A stretch of 64,000 bases of DNA. Origin: Roseovarius mucosus DSM 17069. GTDB lineage: Bacteria > Pseudomonadota > Alphaproteobacteria > Rhodobacterales > Rhodobacteraceae. Below are positions 63,664-64,000 of this stretch, piece by piece. The stretch is taken from positions 248,001 through 312,000 of the forward strand of contig NZ_KN293991.1 of NCBI RefSeq assembly GCF_000768555.3. Reading direction: 5' to 3'. The notes beneath the pieces were generated by a model, which made no database searches, was not told where the DNA came from, and was given only the letters and a program-made list of their open reading frames with translations. Numbering within the stretch: position 1 is the first letter of the stretch; each line of letters starts with the position of its first letter. The position numbers and the translations under genes were made by a program.

Positions 63664-64000
63664 ATGATCAAGAGCAAAGACGTACTGCTGAAAATCCGCG
63701 ACCTGAAGATTCAGGGCTATTCCGATGAAACCTGGGTCGACATCATCAAGGGTGTGGACCTGACCCTGCATCGCGGCGAGGTGATGGGTCTGATCGGCGA
63801 ATCCGGTGCCGGCAAATCCACCATCGGCGCGGCCTGCATGGGCTATGCGCGCGATGGCACGCGCATCTCGAATGGTTCGATCGAGTTTGACGGGATGGAA
63901 CTGACCACCGCGTCGGAAAGTGAGCGGCGCATGTTGCGCGGCTCGCGGATCGCCTATGTGGCGCAATCTGCGGCGGCCTCGTTCAACCCGGCGCACAAGA
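63664..64000 (+). CDS. ABC transporter ATP-binding protein (partial)
   Basis: The first 112 codons of an oligopeptide-type ATPase; the rest lies beyond the window. It shows the N-terminal strand and Walker A GESGAGKST (about residue 45-53) followed by the Q-loop in YVAQSAAASFNPAHK. It begins 4 bp after the permease stop and powers the transporter. Confidence 0.92.
   Translation, partial: MIKSKDVLLKIRDLKIQGYSDETWVDIIKGVDLTLHRGEVMGLIGESGAGKSTIGAACMGYARDGTRISNGSIEFDGMELTTASESERRMLRGSRIAYVAQSAAASFNPAHK

Noticed and set aside
1..64000. CRISPR arrays or further insertion sequences
   Set aside because: No regularly spaced repeat array and no transposase-like gene with terminal repeats was seen.

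Overview
The window is a piece of an alphaproteobacterial chromosome, most probably a Rhodobacteraceae (Roseobacter-group) bacterium. Support comes from the GC-rich core genes, the order rplO-secY-adk / rpsM-rpsK-rpoA-rplQ / Deg protease / rarA, a fused MrpA/MrpB antiporter subunit, the fhs-folD pair and many GTG/TTG starts. This is inferred from gene content and sequence style, not from a database search.

Region 1 (1-1521): the start of a hydroxyacid-dehydrogenase-type gene, a LacI-type regulator and a tRNA-Arg(CCT) gene. Region 2 (1475-19541): an 18-kb integrated mobile element. It is bounded by an exact 49-bp direct repeat made of the 3' half of the tRNA gene, with a tyrosine integrase ending 2 bp inside the right copy. 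It carries a RepC-like initiator, a MobV/Pre-type relaxase and no type IV secretion genes, so it looks like an integrative mobilizable element. Its cargo is mostly defence: a C5 methyltransferase with a NotI-like endonuclease, a cluster with two metallophosphoesterases, and an AT-richer operon of ribbon-helix-helix regulator, HsdM, HsdS, PtuA-like ATPase and PtuB-like HNH protein, with no HsdR anywhere in the window. That last operon is the most interesting candidate system here.

Region 3 (19542-30032): accessory DNA just outside the element. It holds a Nif11-leader peptide with a three-cysteine core and its own promoter, a LanM-type lanthipeptide synthetase convergent to it, an SGNH-hydrolase/carbamoyltransferase/small-protein operon, three tandem secreted phage-tail-collar-domain proteins, and a sulfotransferase. 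Region 4 (30091-36013, minus strand): a complete six-gene Mrp/Pha cation/proton antiporter operon. Region 5 (36229-43133): ybgC, the tolQRAB-pal-cpoB envelope operon and tilS. Region 6 (43213-49384): ftsH, a trans-aconitate-type methyltransferase, a MOSC protein, fhs and folD (one-carbon folate metabolism). Region 7 (49389-51065, minus): a secreted VWA protein and a methyltransferase. Region 8 (51232-59436): the end of the ribosomal-protein cluster, starting at rplO from its own promoter, then the Deg protease and rarA. Region 9 (59505-64000): a peptide/nickel-type ABC transporter operon running off the right edge.

Start sites were moved downstream of the longest reading frame wherever a ribosome-binding site, signal peptide or family N-terminus indicated it.
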